A DNA stretch of 64,000 nt from Pseudotabrizicola sediminis (lineage in GTDB: Bacteria > Pseudomonadota > Alphaproteobacteria > Rhodobacterales > Rhodobacteraceae), in the NCBI RefSeq assembly GCF_004745575.1, contig NZ_RPEM01000005.1:124001-188000 (forward strand), read 5' to 3'. Every line of letters begins with the position of its first letter. The first letter of the stretch is position 1. The translations under genes and the position numbers were made by a program. Of this stretch, positions 43,367 through 51,928 are shown one piece after another. Below the pieces are notes generated by a model. It made no database searches. It had not been told where the DNA came from and was given only the letters and a program-made list of their open reading frames with translations.

Positions 43367-44257
43367 GTGATTGACAAGCTGGAGATGTTCATCGCCCTCG
43401 CCCGCGCCGGGCATTTCGGGCGGGCGGCGGAGGCCTGCGGGGTGACGCAACCCTCGCTGTCGGCGGCGATCAAACAGCTGGAGGAGCAGCTGGGGGTGCA
43501 GCTGGTGTTTCGCGGTGCGCGCTATCAGGGGCTGACGCCCGAGGGGCAGCGCGTGCTGGACCGCGCCCAAGGGATTGTTGCCGAGGTGCGGGTGCTGCGC
43601 GACGAAATGCGCTCGGTCCGCAAGGGGCTGGCGGGCAAGCTGCGGATCGGCGTGATCCCGACCGCCTTGCCGATGGTGGCGCAGGTGACGACGCCGCTGA
43701 TCCGGCGGCATCCGGCGGTGTCGGTCACCATTCTGTCGCGCACCAGTGCCGAGATCCTGACCGGGATCGAGCGGCTGGAGCTGGATGCGGGCATCACCTA
43801 TCTGGACAATGAGCCGTTGGGGCGGGTGCTGAGCCTGCCGCTGTATGCCGAGTTCTACCGGCTGATCTGTGCGCCGGGGACCGCAATGGCGGACCGGGCG
43901 CAGGTGCGCTGGGCCGATCTGGCGGGTTTGCCGCTGTGTCTGCTGACCGGCGACATGCAGAACCGGCGCATCGTGAACCAGCATCTGGCCGAGGCCGGGG
44001 TGCGCACGGCACCGGGGATCGAGAGCAATTCCACCATTGCCCTGCTGGCGCATGTTGTCACCGGGCAGTGGGTGTCGGTCCTGCCCAAGGCCCTGGCTGA
44101 TCTGTTCGCCCAATCGGGCGCGGTGCGGGCGGTGCCGATTGTGGAACCGGAGGCCGAGCATCTGGTCGGGCTGATCGCAGCGCGGCGTGATCCGCCGACG
44201 CCGCTGATCGAGGCGCTGCTTGAAGCGGCACGGCGGATGGCGGAAGATCAGGTGTGA
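43367..44257 (+). CDS. fdsR: LysR-type transcriptional regulator of formate dehydrogenase
   Basis: A 296-residue LysR regulator with an N-terminal winged helix (about residues 1-60; FGRAAEACGVTQPSLSAAIK) and a substrate-binding domain (GKLRIGVIPTALPMVAQV). It starts with GTG. It lies directly upstream of and parallel to fdsG, and its stop codon overlaps a dyad likely to be its own operator. The name follows FdsR of other formate dehydrogenase operons; the inducer is presumably formate (inference). Confidence 0.85.
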   Translation: MIDKLEMFIALARAGHFGRAAEACGVTQPSLSAAIKQLEEQLGVQLVFRGARYQGLTPEGQRVLDRAQGIVAEVRVLRDEMRSVRKGLAGKLRIGVIPTALPMVAQVTTPLIRRHPAVSVTILSRTSAEILTGIERLELDAGITYLDNEPLGRVLSLPLYAEFYRLICAPGTAMADRAQVRWADLAGLPLCLLTGDMQNRRIVNQHLAEAGVRTAPGIESNSTIALLAHVVTGQWVSVLPKALADLFAQSGAVRAVPIVEPEAEHLVGLIAARRDPPTPLIEALLEAARRMAEDQV

Positions 44258-44280
44258 TAGGTTTTGTCTATCACTTGACG
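44255..44280 (+). promoter_or_regulatory. Operator-like dyad and -35 element before fdsG
   Basis: TGATAG-N7-CTATCA (44255-44273) is a perfect 19-bp inverted repeat whose first bases are the stop codon of fdsR. TTGACG follows at 44275-44280 as a -35 candidate; no convincing -10 is seen. A second imperfect dyad, AAATC-N6-GATTT, lies at 44283-44298. Paired sites of this kind are usual for LysR regulators. Confidence 0.55.
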
Positions 44281-44349
44281 GGAAATCGATATTGATTTGC
44301 CTGTCATGCCGGGTAGACACTCTCGTGGAGCAAAGCCACAGGAGAAGCC

Positions 44350-44820
44350 ATGCTGGACGATCAGGCCATCCTTTCGCGCGCGACGGAAATTGTTCAGGCG
44401 CATCAGGGTGTTGAGGGTGCGCTTTTGCCGATGTTGCATGCCGTGCAGGCAGAGTTTGGTCATGTGCCGCAAGCGGCGATGCCAGCGCTGGCCGACGCGG
44501 CAGGGGTGACGCGGGCGGAATTGCACGGGGTTGTCAGCTTTTATCACGATTTCCGCGAGGTGCCGGCCGGGCAGGTGATGGTGCGCCTGTGCCGGGCCGA
44601 GGCCTGTCAGGCGATGGGCGGCGACAGGGTAGCGGCGCAGGTGCAGGCGCGGCTGGGGCTGGACTGGCACGAGACCAGCGCCGATGGCGCGGTGACGCTG
44701 GAGCCGGTGTTCTGCCTTGGGTTGTGCGCCTGCGCGCCTGCGGCACAGGTGAACGGGCGGCTGATCGGGCGGGCAGATGCGGCGCGGGTTATGGCGGCTG
44801 TGGCCGGGGGGCAGGCATGA
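44350..44820 (+). CDS. fdsG: NAD-dependent formate dehydrogenase gamma subunit
   Basis: A 156-residue NuoE-like subunit carrying one [2Fe-2S] cluster. The four ligands are C81, C86, C122 and C126 (LCRAEACQAMG, FCLGLCACAP). It passes electrons between the beta subunit and the rest of the cytoplasmic complex. AGGAG precedes the ATG. It overlaps fdsB by 4 nt. Confidence 0.95.
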   Translation: MLDDQAILSRATEIVQAHQGVEGALLPMLHAVQAEFGHVPQAAMPALADAAGVTRAELHGVVSFYHDFREVPAGQVMVRLCRAEACQAMGGDRVAAQVQARLGLDWHETSADGAVTLEPVFCLGLCACAPAAQVNGRLIGRADAARVMAAVAGGQA

Positions 44821-46334
44821 AGGTCTTTGTGCCGCTGGACGCCGCTGCCCGGGCGCTTGGGGCGGATGAAGTTGTGGCGGCCTTGCAGACCGAGGCCGCG
44901 CGGCGCGGGATTGAGTTGACGCTGGTGCGCAATGGCAGCCGGGGGATGGTCTGGCTGGAGCCATTGGTCGAGGTGGAGACACCGGACGGGCGTGTGGGGT
45001 TCGGCCCGATGGATGCGGCATCGGTGGCACAGGTGTTCGATGGCGGGCCGTTATCGCTGGGGCCGGTGGAAGATCTGCCGTGGATGAAGGCGCAGACCCG
45101 GCTGACATTTGCGCGCTGCGGGGTGATTGATCCGCTGTCGGTTGACGATTACCGCGCGCATGGCGGCTGCGCCGGGCTGATGCGCGCGCTGGGCATGGAT
45201 GTGGAAGGGCGGCTGGCGGAAGTGACCGCATCGGGTCTGCGCGGGCGGGGCGGGGCGGGGTTTCCCACGGGCATCAAGTGGCGCACGGTGGCGGGGGCTG
45301 TGGCGGACCGCAAATATATCGTCTGCAACGCCGACGAGGGCGACAGCGGCACCTTTGCCGACCGGATGATCATGGAAGGCGATCCGCTGTCGCTGATCGA
45401 GGGCATGGTGATTGCCGGGATCACGGTGGGGGCCACGAAGGGCTTTGTTTACCTGCGCAGTGAATACCCCGATGCGATTGCCATGATGAACCGGGCAGTC
45501 CTGGTGGCGCGCACGGCGGGGATGCTGGGGCCGTCGGTCATTGGGTCGGGGCTGGCGTTCGATATGGAAATCCGGGTGGGCGCGGGGGCCTATGTCTGCG
45601 GCGAGGAGACGAGCCTGCTCAACAGCCTTGAGGGCAAGCGCGGTGTGGTGCGCGCCAAGCCGCCACTGCCGGCGCTGGAAGGCTTCATGGGCAAGCCTAC
45701 GGTCGTGAACAACGTGATCAGCCTTGCGACCATACCGGTGATCTTTGAACGCGGGGCTGCCGCCTATGCGGCGCTTGGGATCGGGCGGTCGCGTGGGACG
45801 ATCCCGTTGCAGATCGCCGGGAACGTGGCGCGGGGCGGGTTGTTCGAGGCGGCCTTTGGCATGTCGCTGGGGGGGATTGTGGACGGGTTGGCCGGTGGCA
45901 CGGCGACCGGGCGGCCGGTGAAGGCGGTGCAGGTCGGTGGTCCGCTGGGGGCTTACTTCCCGCGCGCGTTGTTCGATGTGCCCTTTGGCTACGAAGACTA
46001 TGCCGGGCAGGGCGGGTTGATCGGCCATGCCGGAATCGTGGTGTTTGACGACACTGCCGACATGCTGGCGCAGGCGCGCTTTGCCTTTGAATTCTGCGCG
46101 GTGGAATCCTGTGGCAAGTGCACGCCGTGCCGTATCGGGGCGGTGCGCGGGGTGGAAACCGTGGACCGGATTGCACGCGGCGACGCCAGTGCCATCCCGT
46201 TGCTGACGGACCTGTGCGATACGATGAAGGCCGGGTCGCTGTGTGCGCTGGGGGGCTTTACGCCCTACCCGGTGCTGTCGGCGCTGACCCATTTCCCGGG
46301 TGATTTCGCCTGTGCAAGAGAGGCTGCCGAATGA
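44817..46334 (+). CDS. fdsB: NAD-dependent formate dehydrogenase beta subunit (diaphorase)
   Basis: A 505-residue NuoF-like subunit that binds FMN and NAD and carries a [4Fe-4S] cluster. It has an N-terminal thioredoxin-like segment, the glycine-rich NADH site GLRGRGGAGFPTGIKW, the FMN-region NADEGDSGTFADR, GAGAYVCGEETSLLNSLEG and the cluster motif ESCGKCTPCR. The start is fixed by the ATGA overlap with fdsG. It reduces NAD with electrons from formate oxidation. Confidence 0.96.
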   Translation: MKVFVPLDAAARALGADEVVAALQTEAARRGIELTLVRNGSRGMVWLEPLVEVETPDGRVGFGPMDAASVAQVFDGGPLSLGPVEDLPWMKAQTRLTFARCGVIDPLSVDDYRAHGGCAGLMRALGMDVEGRLAEVTASGLRGRGGAGFPTGIKWRTVAGAVADRKYIVCNADEGDSGTFADRMIMEGDPLSLIEGMVIAGITVGATKGFVYLRSEYPDAIAMMNRAVLVARTAGMLGPSVIGSGLAFDMEIRVGAGAYVCGEETSLLNSLEGKRGVVRAKPPLPALEGFMGKPTVVNNVISLATIPVIFERGAAAYAALGIGRSRGTIPLQIAGNVARGGLFEAAFGMSLGGIVDGLAGGTATGRPVKAVQVGGPLGAYFPRALFDVPFGYEDYAGQGGLIGHAGIVVFDDTADMLAQARFAFEFCAVESCGKCTPCRIGAVRGVETVDRIARGDASAIPLLTDLCDTMKAGSLCALGGFTPYPVLSALTHFPGDFACAREAAE

Positions 46335-49225
46335 AGGATTTCATCATTCCCGACCGCGACTTCGGTACGCCTGCGGCGAAGTCGAAGGTGATGGTCACGC
46401 TGACGATTGACGGGTTTGATGTGACAGTGCCCGAAGGTACCAGCATCATGCGGGCGGCGGCAGAGGCGGGGATTTCGGTGCCAAAGCTCTGCGCCACCGA
46501 CTCGGTGGACGCCTTTGGGTCGTGCCGGTTGTGTCTGGTGGAGATCGAGGGGCGCAGTGGCACGCCCGCCAGCTGCACCACGCCGGTGGCGGCGGGGCTG
46601 AAGGTTTCTACCCAGAACGACCGGCTGAAAAAGCTGCGGCGCGGGGTGATGGAGCTGTATATCAGCGACCATCCGCTGGATTGCCTGACCTGTTCGGCCA
46701 ATGGCGATTGCGAGTTGCAGGATATGGCGGGGGCGGTGGGTCTGCGCGATGTGCGCTATGAGGCTGTGGAGACCCATTTCCGCGCCAAGAACACCAGCGG
46801 AGAGGACAATCCGCACTGGGTGCCGAAAGACGATTCCAACCCCTATTTCACCTATGACCCGGCCAAATGCATCGTCTGCAGCCGCTGCGTGCGGGCCTGC
46901 GAGGAAGTGCAGGGCACCTTCGCGCTGACGATTGAAGGGCGGGGATTTGACAGCCGGGTGTCGTTCGGGGCCAAGACCGATACCGCGCTGACCAGCGATT
47001 GCGTGTCCTGCGGGGCCTGCGTGCAGGCCTGCCCGACCGCGACCTTGCAGGAAAACTCCATCATAGACATCGGCACGCCGGAACGATCAGTCATCACGAC
47101 CTGCGCCTATTGCGGGGTGGGGTGCAGCTTCAAGGCGGAAATGCGCGGCGACGAGCTGGTGCGGATGGTGCCCTATAAGCACGGCAAGGCGAACCGGGGG
47201 CATTCTTGCGTCAAGGGCCGCTTTGCCTATGGTTATGCCACCCACAAGGATCGCATCCTGAAACCCATGATCCGCGAGGCGATCACCGATCCGTGGCGCG
47301 AGGTATCGTGGGGCGAGGCGATGGAATTTGCCGCCAATCGGATGAGGGGCATTCAGGAGCAATACGGGCGGCAGTCGGTGGGGGTTATCACGTCAAGCCG
47401 CTGCACCAACGAAGAAGCCTATCTGGTGCAGAAGCTGACGCGGGCGGTGTTTCTGAACAACAACACCGACACCTGCGCGCGGGTGTGCCATTCGCCCACC
47501 GGGTACGGTCTGGGGCAGACCTTTGGCACCTCTGCGGGCACGCAGGATTTCGACTCGGTCGAGGAAACCGATGTGGTGATCGTGATCGGCGCGAACCCGG
47601 TGAATGGCCACCCGGTCTTTGCCAGCCGGTTGCGCAAACGCCTGCGGCAGGGCGCGAAGCTGATCGTGATCGACCCGCGCCGGACCGAGATGGTGGAAGG
47701 GCCGCATTACAAGGCCTGCCATCATCTGGCACTGAAGCCCGGCACCAATGTCGCCATTGTCTCGGCCATGGCGCATGTGATCGTGACGGAAGGGCTGATG
47801 GATGAGGCGTTCATCCGTGCGCGGTGTGACTGGGATGCGTTTCAGGATTATGCCGAGTTCATCGCCGCCCCCCATCACGCCCCCGAGGCGGTGGAACTGC
47901 TGACCGGCGTTCCAGCGGCAGAGGTGCGCGCGGCGGCGCGGTTGTTTGCCAAGGGCGGCAATGGCGCGATCTACTACGGGCTGGGGGTGACGGAACATTC
48001 CCAAGGCTCGACCACGGTGATTGCCATTGCTAACCTTGCCATGCTGACCGGCAATATCGGGCGGCCCGGCGTGGGGGTGAACCCGCTGCGCGGGCAGAAC
48101 AATGTGCAGGGGTCCTGCGACATGGGGTCGTTCCCGCATGAACTGCCGGGCTATCGCCATGTGAAACTGGATGACGCCCGCGCGGTGTTTGAACGGGTCT
48201 GGGGCGTGCAGATCGACAATGAACCCGGATTGCGCATTCCCAACATGCTGGATGCGGCGGTCGAGGGCACGTTCAAGGGGCTGTATTGTCAGGGCGAAGA
48301 CATCCTGCAATCGGACCCCGATACCAAACACGTGGCGGCGGGGCTTGCCGCGATGGACTGCGTGATCGTGCACGACCTGTTCCTGAACGAAACTGCGAAT
48401 TACGCGCATGTGTTCTTTCCCGGCAGCACGTTTCTTGAGAAAGACGGCACTTTTACCAATGCCGAACGCCGCATCAACCGCGTGCGCAAGGTGATGGCCC
48501 CCAAGCAGGGCTATGCCGATTGGGAGGTGACGCAGCTTTTCGCCAATGCGATGCTGGCAAAGACGGGCGGCGCGACGTGGGGCTACACCCACCCAAGCCA
48601 TATCATGGACGAAATCGCCCTGACCACGCCCAGCTTTGCCGGGGTGTCTTATGAACGGCTGGAAACGCTGGGATCGGTGCAATGGCCCTGCAATGAGGCC
48701 AACCCCGAGGGTACGCCCTTGATGCACGTGGATGGCTTTGTACGCGGCAAGGGGCGGTTCATTCGCACCGAATATGTGGCGACGGATGAGAAAACCGGCC
48801 CGCGCTTTCCGCTGCTGCTGACCACCGGGCGGATACTGTCGCAATACAACGTCGGCGCGCAGACCCGGCGCACAGCCAATGTGATCTGGCATGCCGAGGA
48901 TGTGCTGGAAGTGCACCCGCACGACGCCGAGGTGCGGGGCATCCGCGATGGCGACTGGGTGCGGCTGGCCTCGCGCTCGGGCGAGACGACGTTGCGGGCA
49001 GAGATCACCGACAAGGTGTCGCCCGGCGTGGTCTACACCACCTTCCATCACCCCGAAACGCAGGCCAATGTCATCACCACCGATTTCAGCGACTGGGCGA
49101 CGAATTGCCCGGAATACAAGGTGACGGCGGTACAGGTCAGCCCGTCGAACGGGCCTTCGGAATGGCAGGAAGACTATGCCGGGCAAGCAGCCCTTGCCCG
49201 GCGTATTCTGCCAGCGGCGGAATGA
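46331..49225 (+). CDS. fdsA: NAD-dependent formate dehydrogenase alpha (catalytic) subunit
   Basis: A 964-residue molybdenum enzyme oxidising formate to CO2. The N-terminal part carries a [2Fe-2S] domain (C54, C65, C68, C82), a His-Cys segment (HPLDCLTCSANGDC) and two [4Fe-4S] motifs (CIVCSRCVRAC, CVSCGACVQAC). The catalytic domain opens with CAYCGVGC...HSCVKG for a further cluster. The Mo ligand is Cys386 followed by His387 (VCHSPTGYG), the same numbering as in Rhodobacter capsulatus FdsA. The cofactor is bis-MGD. It overlaps both neighbours by 4 nt. Confidence 0.97.
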   Translation: MKDFIIPDRDFGTPAAKSKVMVTLTIDGFDVTVPEGTSIMRAAAEAGISVPKLCATDSVDAFGSCRLCLVEIEGRSGTPASCTTPVAAGLKVSTQNDRLKKLRRGVMELYISDHPLDCLTCSANGDCELQDMAGAVGLRDVRYEAVETHFRAKNTSGEDNPHWVPKDDSNPYFTYDPAKCIVCSRCVRACEEVQGTFALTIEGRGFDSRVSFGAKTDTALTSDCVSCGACVQACPTATLQENSIIDIGTPERSVITTCAYCGVGCSFKAEMRGDELVRMVPYKHGKANRGHSCVKGRFAYGYATHKDRILKPMIREAITDPWREVSWGEAMEFAANRMRGIQEQYGRQSVGVITSSRCTNEEAYLVQKLTRAVFLNNNTDTCARVCHSPTGYGLGQTFGTSAGTQDFDSVEETDVVIVIGANPVNGHPVFASRLRKRLRQGAKLIVIDPRRTEMVEGPHYKACHHLALKPGTNVAIVSAMAHVIVTEGLMDEAFIRARCDWDAFQDYAEFIAAPHHAPEAVELLTGVPAAEVRAAARLFAKGGNGAIYYGLGVTEHSQGSTTVIAIANLAMLTGNIGRPGVGVNPLRGQNNVQGSCDMGSFPHELPGYRHVKLDDARAVFERVWGVQIDNEPGLRIPNMLDAAVEGTFKGLYCQGEDILQSDPDTKHVAAGLAAMDCVIVHDLFLNETANYAHVFFPGSTFLEKDGTFTNAERRINRVRKVMAPKQGYADWEVTQLFANAMLAKTGGATWGYTHPSHIMDEIALTTPSFAGVSYERLETLGSVQWPCNEANPEGTPLMHVDGFVRGKGRFIRTEYVATDEKTGPRFPLLLTTGRILSQYNVGAQTRRTANVIWHAEDVLEVHPHDAEVRGIRDGDWVRLASRSGETTLRAEITDKVSPGVVYTTFHHPETQANVITTDFSDWATNCPEYKVTAVQVSPSNGPSEWQEDYAGQAALARRILPAAE

Positions 49226-50028
49226 TGCAAGATCATGCGTCCTTTCCGCGCCTGTCATTTTCAGGAGGCGTCGCGCGGGAAAGCCAGCGGGTATTGCCTG
49301 CGGAAGTGGCGGTGGCGCTGTCCTATAACGCGTCTACCCATGCGGTGATGATGGCCACCCCCGCCGACCTGACCGATTTCGCGCGCGGGTTTACGCTGGC
49401 AGAAGGGCTCGCGGCGCTGGAGGAAATCGAGCGAATTGATGTGGTGGAAACTGCGCTGGGTGTCGATCTGCAGATCTGGCTGACGGAGGGCGCCGCGGCA
49501 CGCCAACAGCAGCGGCGGCGCAGCATGGCTGGGCCAATAGGGTGCGGGCTGTGCGGGCTGGACAGTCTGGAAGAGGCGGTGCGTGACGCGCCGGCGGTGC
49601 AGGGCACGCTGCGGATGTCTCCCGCGCAGGTGATGGCGGCGGTGGCTGCTTTGCCACAGCACCAGCCCCTGCATGACCTGACCCGTGCCGCGCATTGTGC
49701 GGCGCTGTGGACGCGCGGCAGTATTGCGCTGTCGCGGGAAGACGTGGGGCGGCACAATGCGGTCGACAAGCTGGTCGGCGCGATGGCGCAACCGGCGCAG
49801 GGGGCTGCGCTGATCCTGACCAGCCGGGTGTCGATTGATCTGGTGCAAAAGGCATGCACGGCGGGGTTTCCGGTGCTGATCGCCGCCTCGGCCCCGACGG
49901 CGGCGGCGGTGCAGATGGCCGATGGGGCGGGTCTGACGCTGATTGCCAATGCCCGTCCGGACGGGTTTGACTGCTATACCCACCCCCATCGTCTGACCGA
50001 TTGCAAAGAGGTGGCGCATGTCGCTTGA
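49222..50028 (+). CDS. fdsC: Formate dehydrogenase accessory sulfurtransferase FdsC/FdhD
   Basis: A 268-residue FdhD-family protein that transfers sulfur to the Mo centre and, in R. capsulatus, handles bis-MGD insertion into FdsA. The conserved CxxC is C108-G-L-C111 (GCGLCGLDSLEEA), and the C-terminal motifs EDVGRHNAVDKLVG and LTSRVSIDLVQKA are present. It overlaps fdsA by 4 nt and fdsD by 11 nt. Confidence 0.94.
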   Translation: MMQDHASFPRLSFSGGVARESQRVLPAEVAVALSYNASTHAVMMATPADLTDFARGFTLAEGLAALEEIERIDVVETALGVDLQIWLTEGAAARQQQRRRSMAGPIGCGLCGLDSLEEAVRDAPAVQGTLRMSPAQVMAAVAALPQHQPLHDLTRAAHCAALWTRGSIALSREDVGRHNAVDKLVGAMAQPAQGAALILTSRVSIDLVQKACTAGFPVLIAASAPTAAAVQMADGAGLTLIANARPDGFDCYTHPHRLTDCKEVAHVA

Positions 50029-50266
50029 AACCCATCCCGCCCGTTCTTCGCCACAGGACAAGCTGGTCACCATGGCCAACCAGATCGCGCGCTTCATGGA
50101 AAGCAAGCCATATGCCGAGGGACGGGAAGGGCTGGCCAGCCATATCAACGACTTCTGGGAGCCGCGCATGCGGCGGCAATTGTTTGACATGCTGGACGCG
50201 GGGGGCGCGGGTTTGCGACCGCTGGTCATTGACGCGGCGCCGCTGATCCGCCGTCCCAGTGCCTGA
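50018..50266 (+). CDS. fdsD: Formate dehydrogenase delta subunit
   Basis: An 82-residue cytoplasmic small subunit of the FdsABGD complex, with the family core LVTMANQIARFMESKPYAEG and HINDFWEPRMRRQL. In R. capsulatus FdsD is needed for a stable active enzyme. It is the last gene of the operon. Confidence 0.93.
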   Translation: MSLETHPARSSPQDKLVTMANQIARFMESKPYAEGREGLASHINDFWEPRMRRQLFDMLDAGGAGLRPLVIDAAPLIRRPSA

Positions 50267-50334
50267 AACCGCCATCTGCCCCCTTGCCGTCAGATGTTTC
50301 GCGCGCGAAGCATTGGGGAACGGGAGGAATCAAA

Positions 50335-51093
50335 ATGTTTGCCATTGTCACAGCCGGGCCATCGGCCATCGGGCGCAGGCTGGTCACGGCGCTGGCCGGG
50401 GCCGGGTATGATGTGGCCTTCACCCATCTGAATGCAGCCGACGCCGCCGCCGATCTGGTGGCTCAGGTGCAGGCGCTGGGGCGTCGTGCCCATGCGTGGG
50501 AATCGGATGCGGGCGATGAGGGGGCTGTGCACCGCATGCACGCCGAGGCGGCCGACTGGGCCGGGGACGCGCCTGATGTGCTGGTGAACAATGCGGGCAT
50601 CCAGACCTGGGCGGGCCTGCTGGATCTGCGGGCCGATCAGTGGGACGCGGTGATGCATACCAATCTGCGCGGCACGTTCCTCAACACGCAGGCGGCGGGG
50701 CGCGCCATGGTCGCGGCGCGCAAGGGTGGCAGCATCGTTACCCTTGGCTCGGGCTGCAACAAGCTCGCCTTTCCGAAACTGGTGGACTACACCGCCAGCA
50801 AGGGCGGGATCGAGCAGTTTACCAAATCGGCGGCCGTGGAACTGGGGCCGCATGGCATCCGCGTCAACTGCATTGCGCCTGGTGCCATCGCGACCGAACG
50901 CACGGCGGCAGAGGCGGGCGATTACGCGGCCACCTGGTCCAAGGTCACGCCGCTGCGCCGGGTTGGCACGCCCGATGATCTTGCGGGGCCGTTGCTGTTC
51001 TTGTGCTCGGATGCCGCCAGTTTTGTCACCGGGCAGACGATCTGGGTCGATGGCGGGGTGTTTTCGCAAGCGACATGGCCGTATGAGCTGTGA
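50335..51093 (+). CDS. Short-chain dehydrogenase/reductase
   Basis: A 252-residue SDR with catalytic Ser139, Tyr152 and Lys156 (GSG, DYTASKGG), the NNAG motif (residues 85-88) and the C-terminal VDGG. The cofactor loop reads TAGPSAIG at residues 6-13, so two of the three glycines of TGxxxGxG are Ala, which is unusual. GGGAGGA precedes the ATG. It lies 68 nt after fdsD, possibly its own transcript. The substrate is unknown; a role in one-carbon metabolism is only a positional guess. Confidence 0.85.
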   Translation: MFAIVTAGPSAIGRRLVTALAGAGYDVAFTHLNAADAAADLVAQVQALGRRAHAWESDAGDEGAVHRMHAEAADWAGDAPDVLVNNAGIQTWAGLLDLRADQWDAVMHTNLRGTFLNTQAAGRAMVAARKGGSIVTLGSGCNKLAFPKLVDYTASKGGIEQFTKSAAVELGPHGIRVNCIAPGAIATERTAAEAGDYAATWSKVTPLRRVGTPDDLAGPLLFLCSDAASFVTGQTIWVDGGVFSQATWPYEL

Positions 51094-51163
51094 TGCGGCC
51101 CGCGTGTCAGGCTGTGGCTCCGATAATCCTTGCAACGCGAAAACGCGCGCCTAGATCACGCCC

Positions 51164-51928
51164 ATGACACAAACCGCCCTGATCGTGGCCCACGGCCAGC
51201 CTTCCGACCCCGAACCCGCCGAGGCAGCGCTGGCCGCGCTTGCCGCTGATGTTGCCGGGCATCTGCCGGGCTGGCAGGTGGGGTCGGCTACGCTGGCGGC
51301 CGAGGGCAGGCTTGCGGCAGCTCTGCTGCGCGCTGGCGATGCGGGCGGGCTGGTCTACCCGATGTTCATGGCCGATGGCTGGTTTACCCGTCAGCATCTG
51401 CCGGAACGGCTTGCCAAGGCCTGTGCTGCGGCCCTGTTTGACACGGGGCACTGTGACCGGATCGGCTGCGGCGGCGCGGCGGGATGCGCACGCTGGCGCT
51501 GCCTGCCCCCCTTCGGCCTTGACCCTGACGTCCAGAATCTGGCGCTGCGGGTGCTGCATGAGGCCGGGGTGCCGCCGGGGGGCGAGGTTTTGTTGGCGGC
51601 CCATGGCTCGGGTCGCAGTTCGGCCCCGTCGGATGTGGCCAATGCGGTTGCCGGGCGGTTGAAGGAAGGCCTTTTGCTGGCCCGATGTGACACCGCCTTT
51701 ATCGACCAGCACCCGCGACTGGCCGAGGCAAGCGGCTATCGCGCTGACGCGGTCTGCCTACCCTTTTTTGCGGCGGAGGGCGAGCATGTGACCGACGACC
51801 TGCCCGCAGCCCTGACAGAGGCGGGGTTTGTGGGCCGTGTCCTGCCAGCACTGGGGCGCGATGCGCGGGTGCCGGGGCTGATTGCAGGTGCCTTGCGCCG
51901 TGCGGCACAGGGATCAGGCGACCAGTGA
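51164..51928 (+). CDS. CbiX-like sirohydrochlorin chelatase-family protein with Cys-rich insertion
   Basis: A 254-residue protein with two CbiX-type halves (ALIVAHGQPSDPEPAE, VLLAAHGSGRSSAPSDVANA). Family members insert Co2+ or Fe2+ into sirohydrochlorin using His residues. Between the halves lies a segment with C87, H96, C97, C102, C108 and C113 that looks inserted relative to the homologues I recall. No cobalamin or siroheme gene is adjacent. Its 3' end overlaps the convergent histidine kinase gene by 15 nt. Confidence 0.8.
   Translation: MTQTALIVAHGQPSDPEPAEAALAALAADVAGHLPGWQVGSATLAAEGRLAAALLRAGDAGGLVYPMFMADGWFTRQHLPERLAKACAAALFDTGHCDRIGCGGAAGCARWRCLPPFGLDPDVQNLALRVLHEAGVPPGGEVLLAAHGSGRSSAPSDVANAVAGRLKEGLLLARCDTAFIDQHPRLAEASGYRADAVCLPFFAAEGEHVTDDLPAALTEAGFVGRVLPALGRDARVPGLIAGALRRAAQGSGDQ

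Noticed and set aside
47393-49258. 621-codon open frame antisense to fdsA
   Set aside because: It is a shadow of the strongly conserved formate dehydrogenase gene; composition is His/Arg/Gly-rich with no family resemblance.
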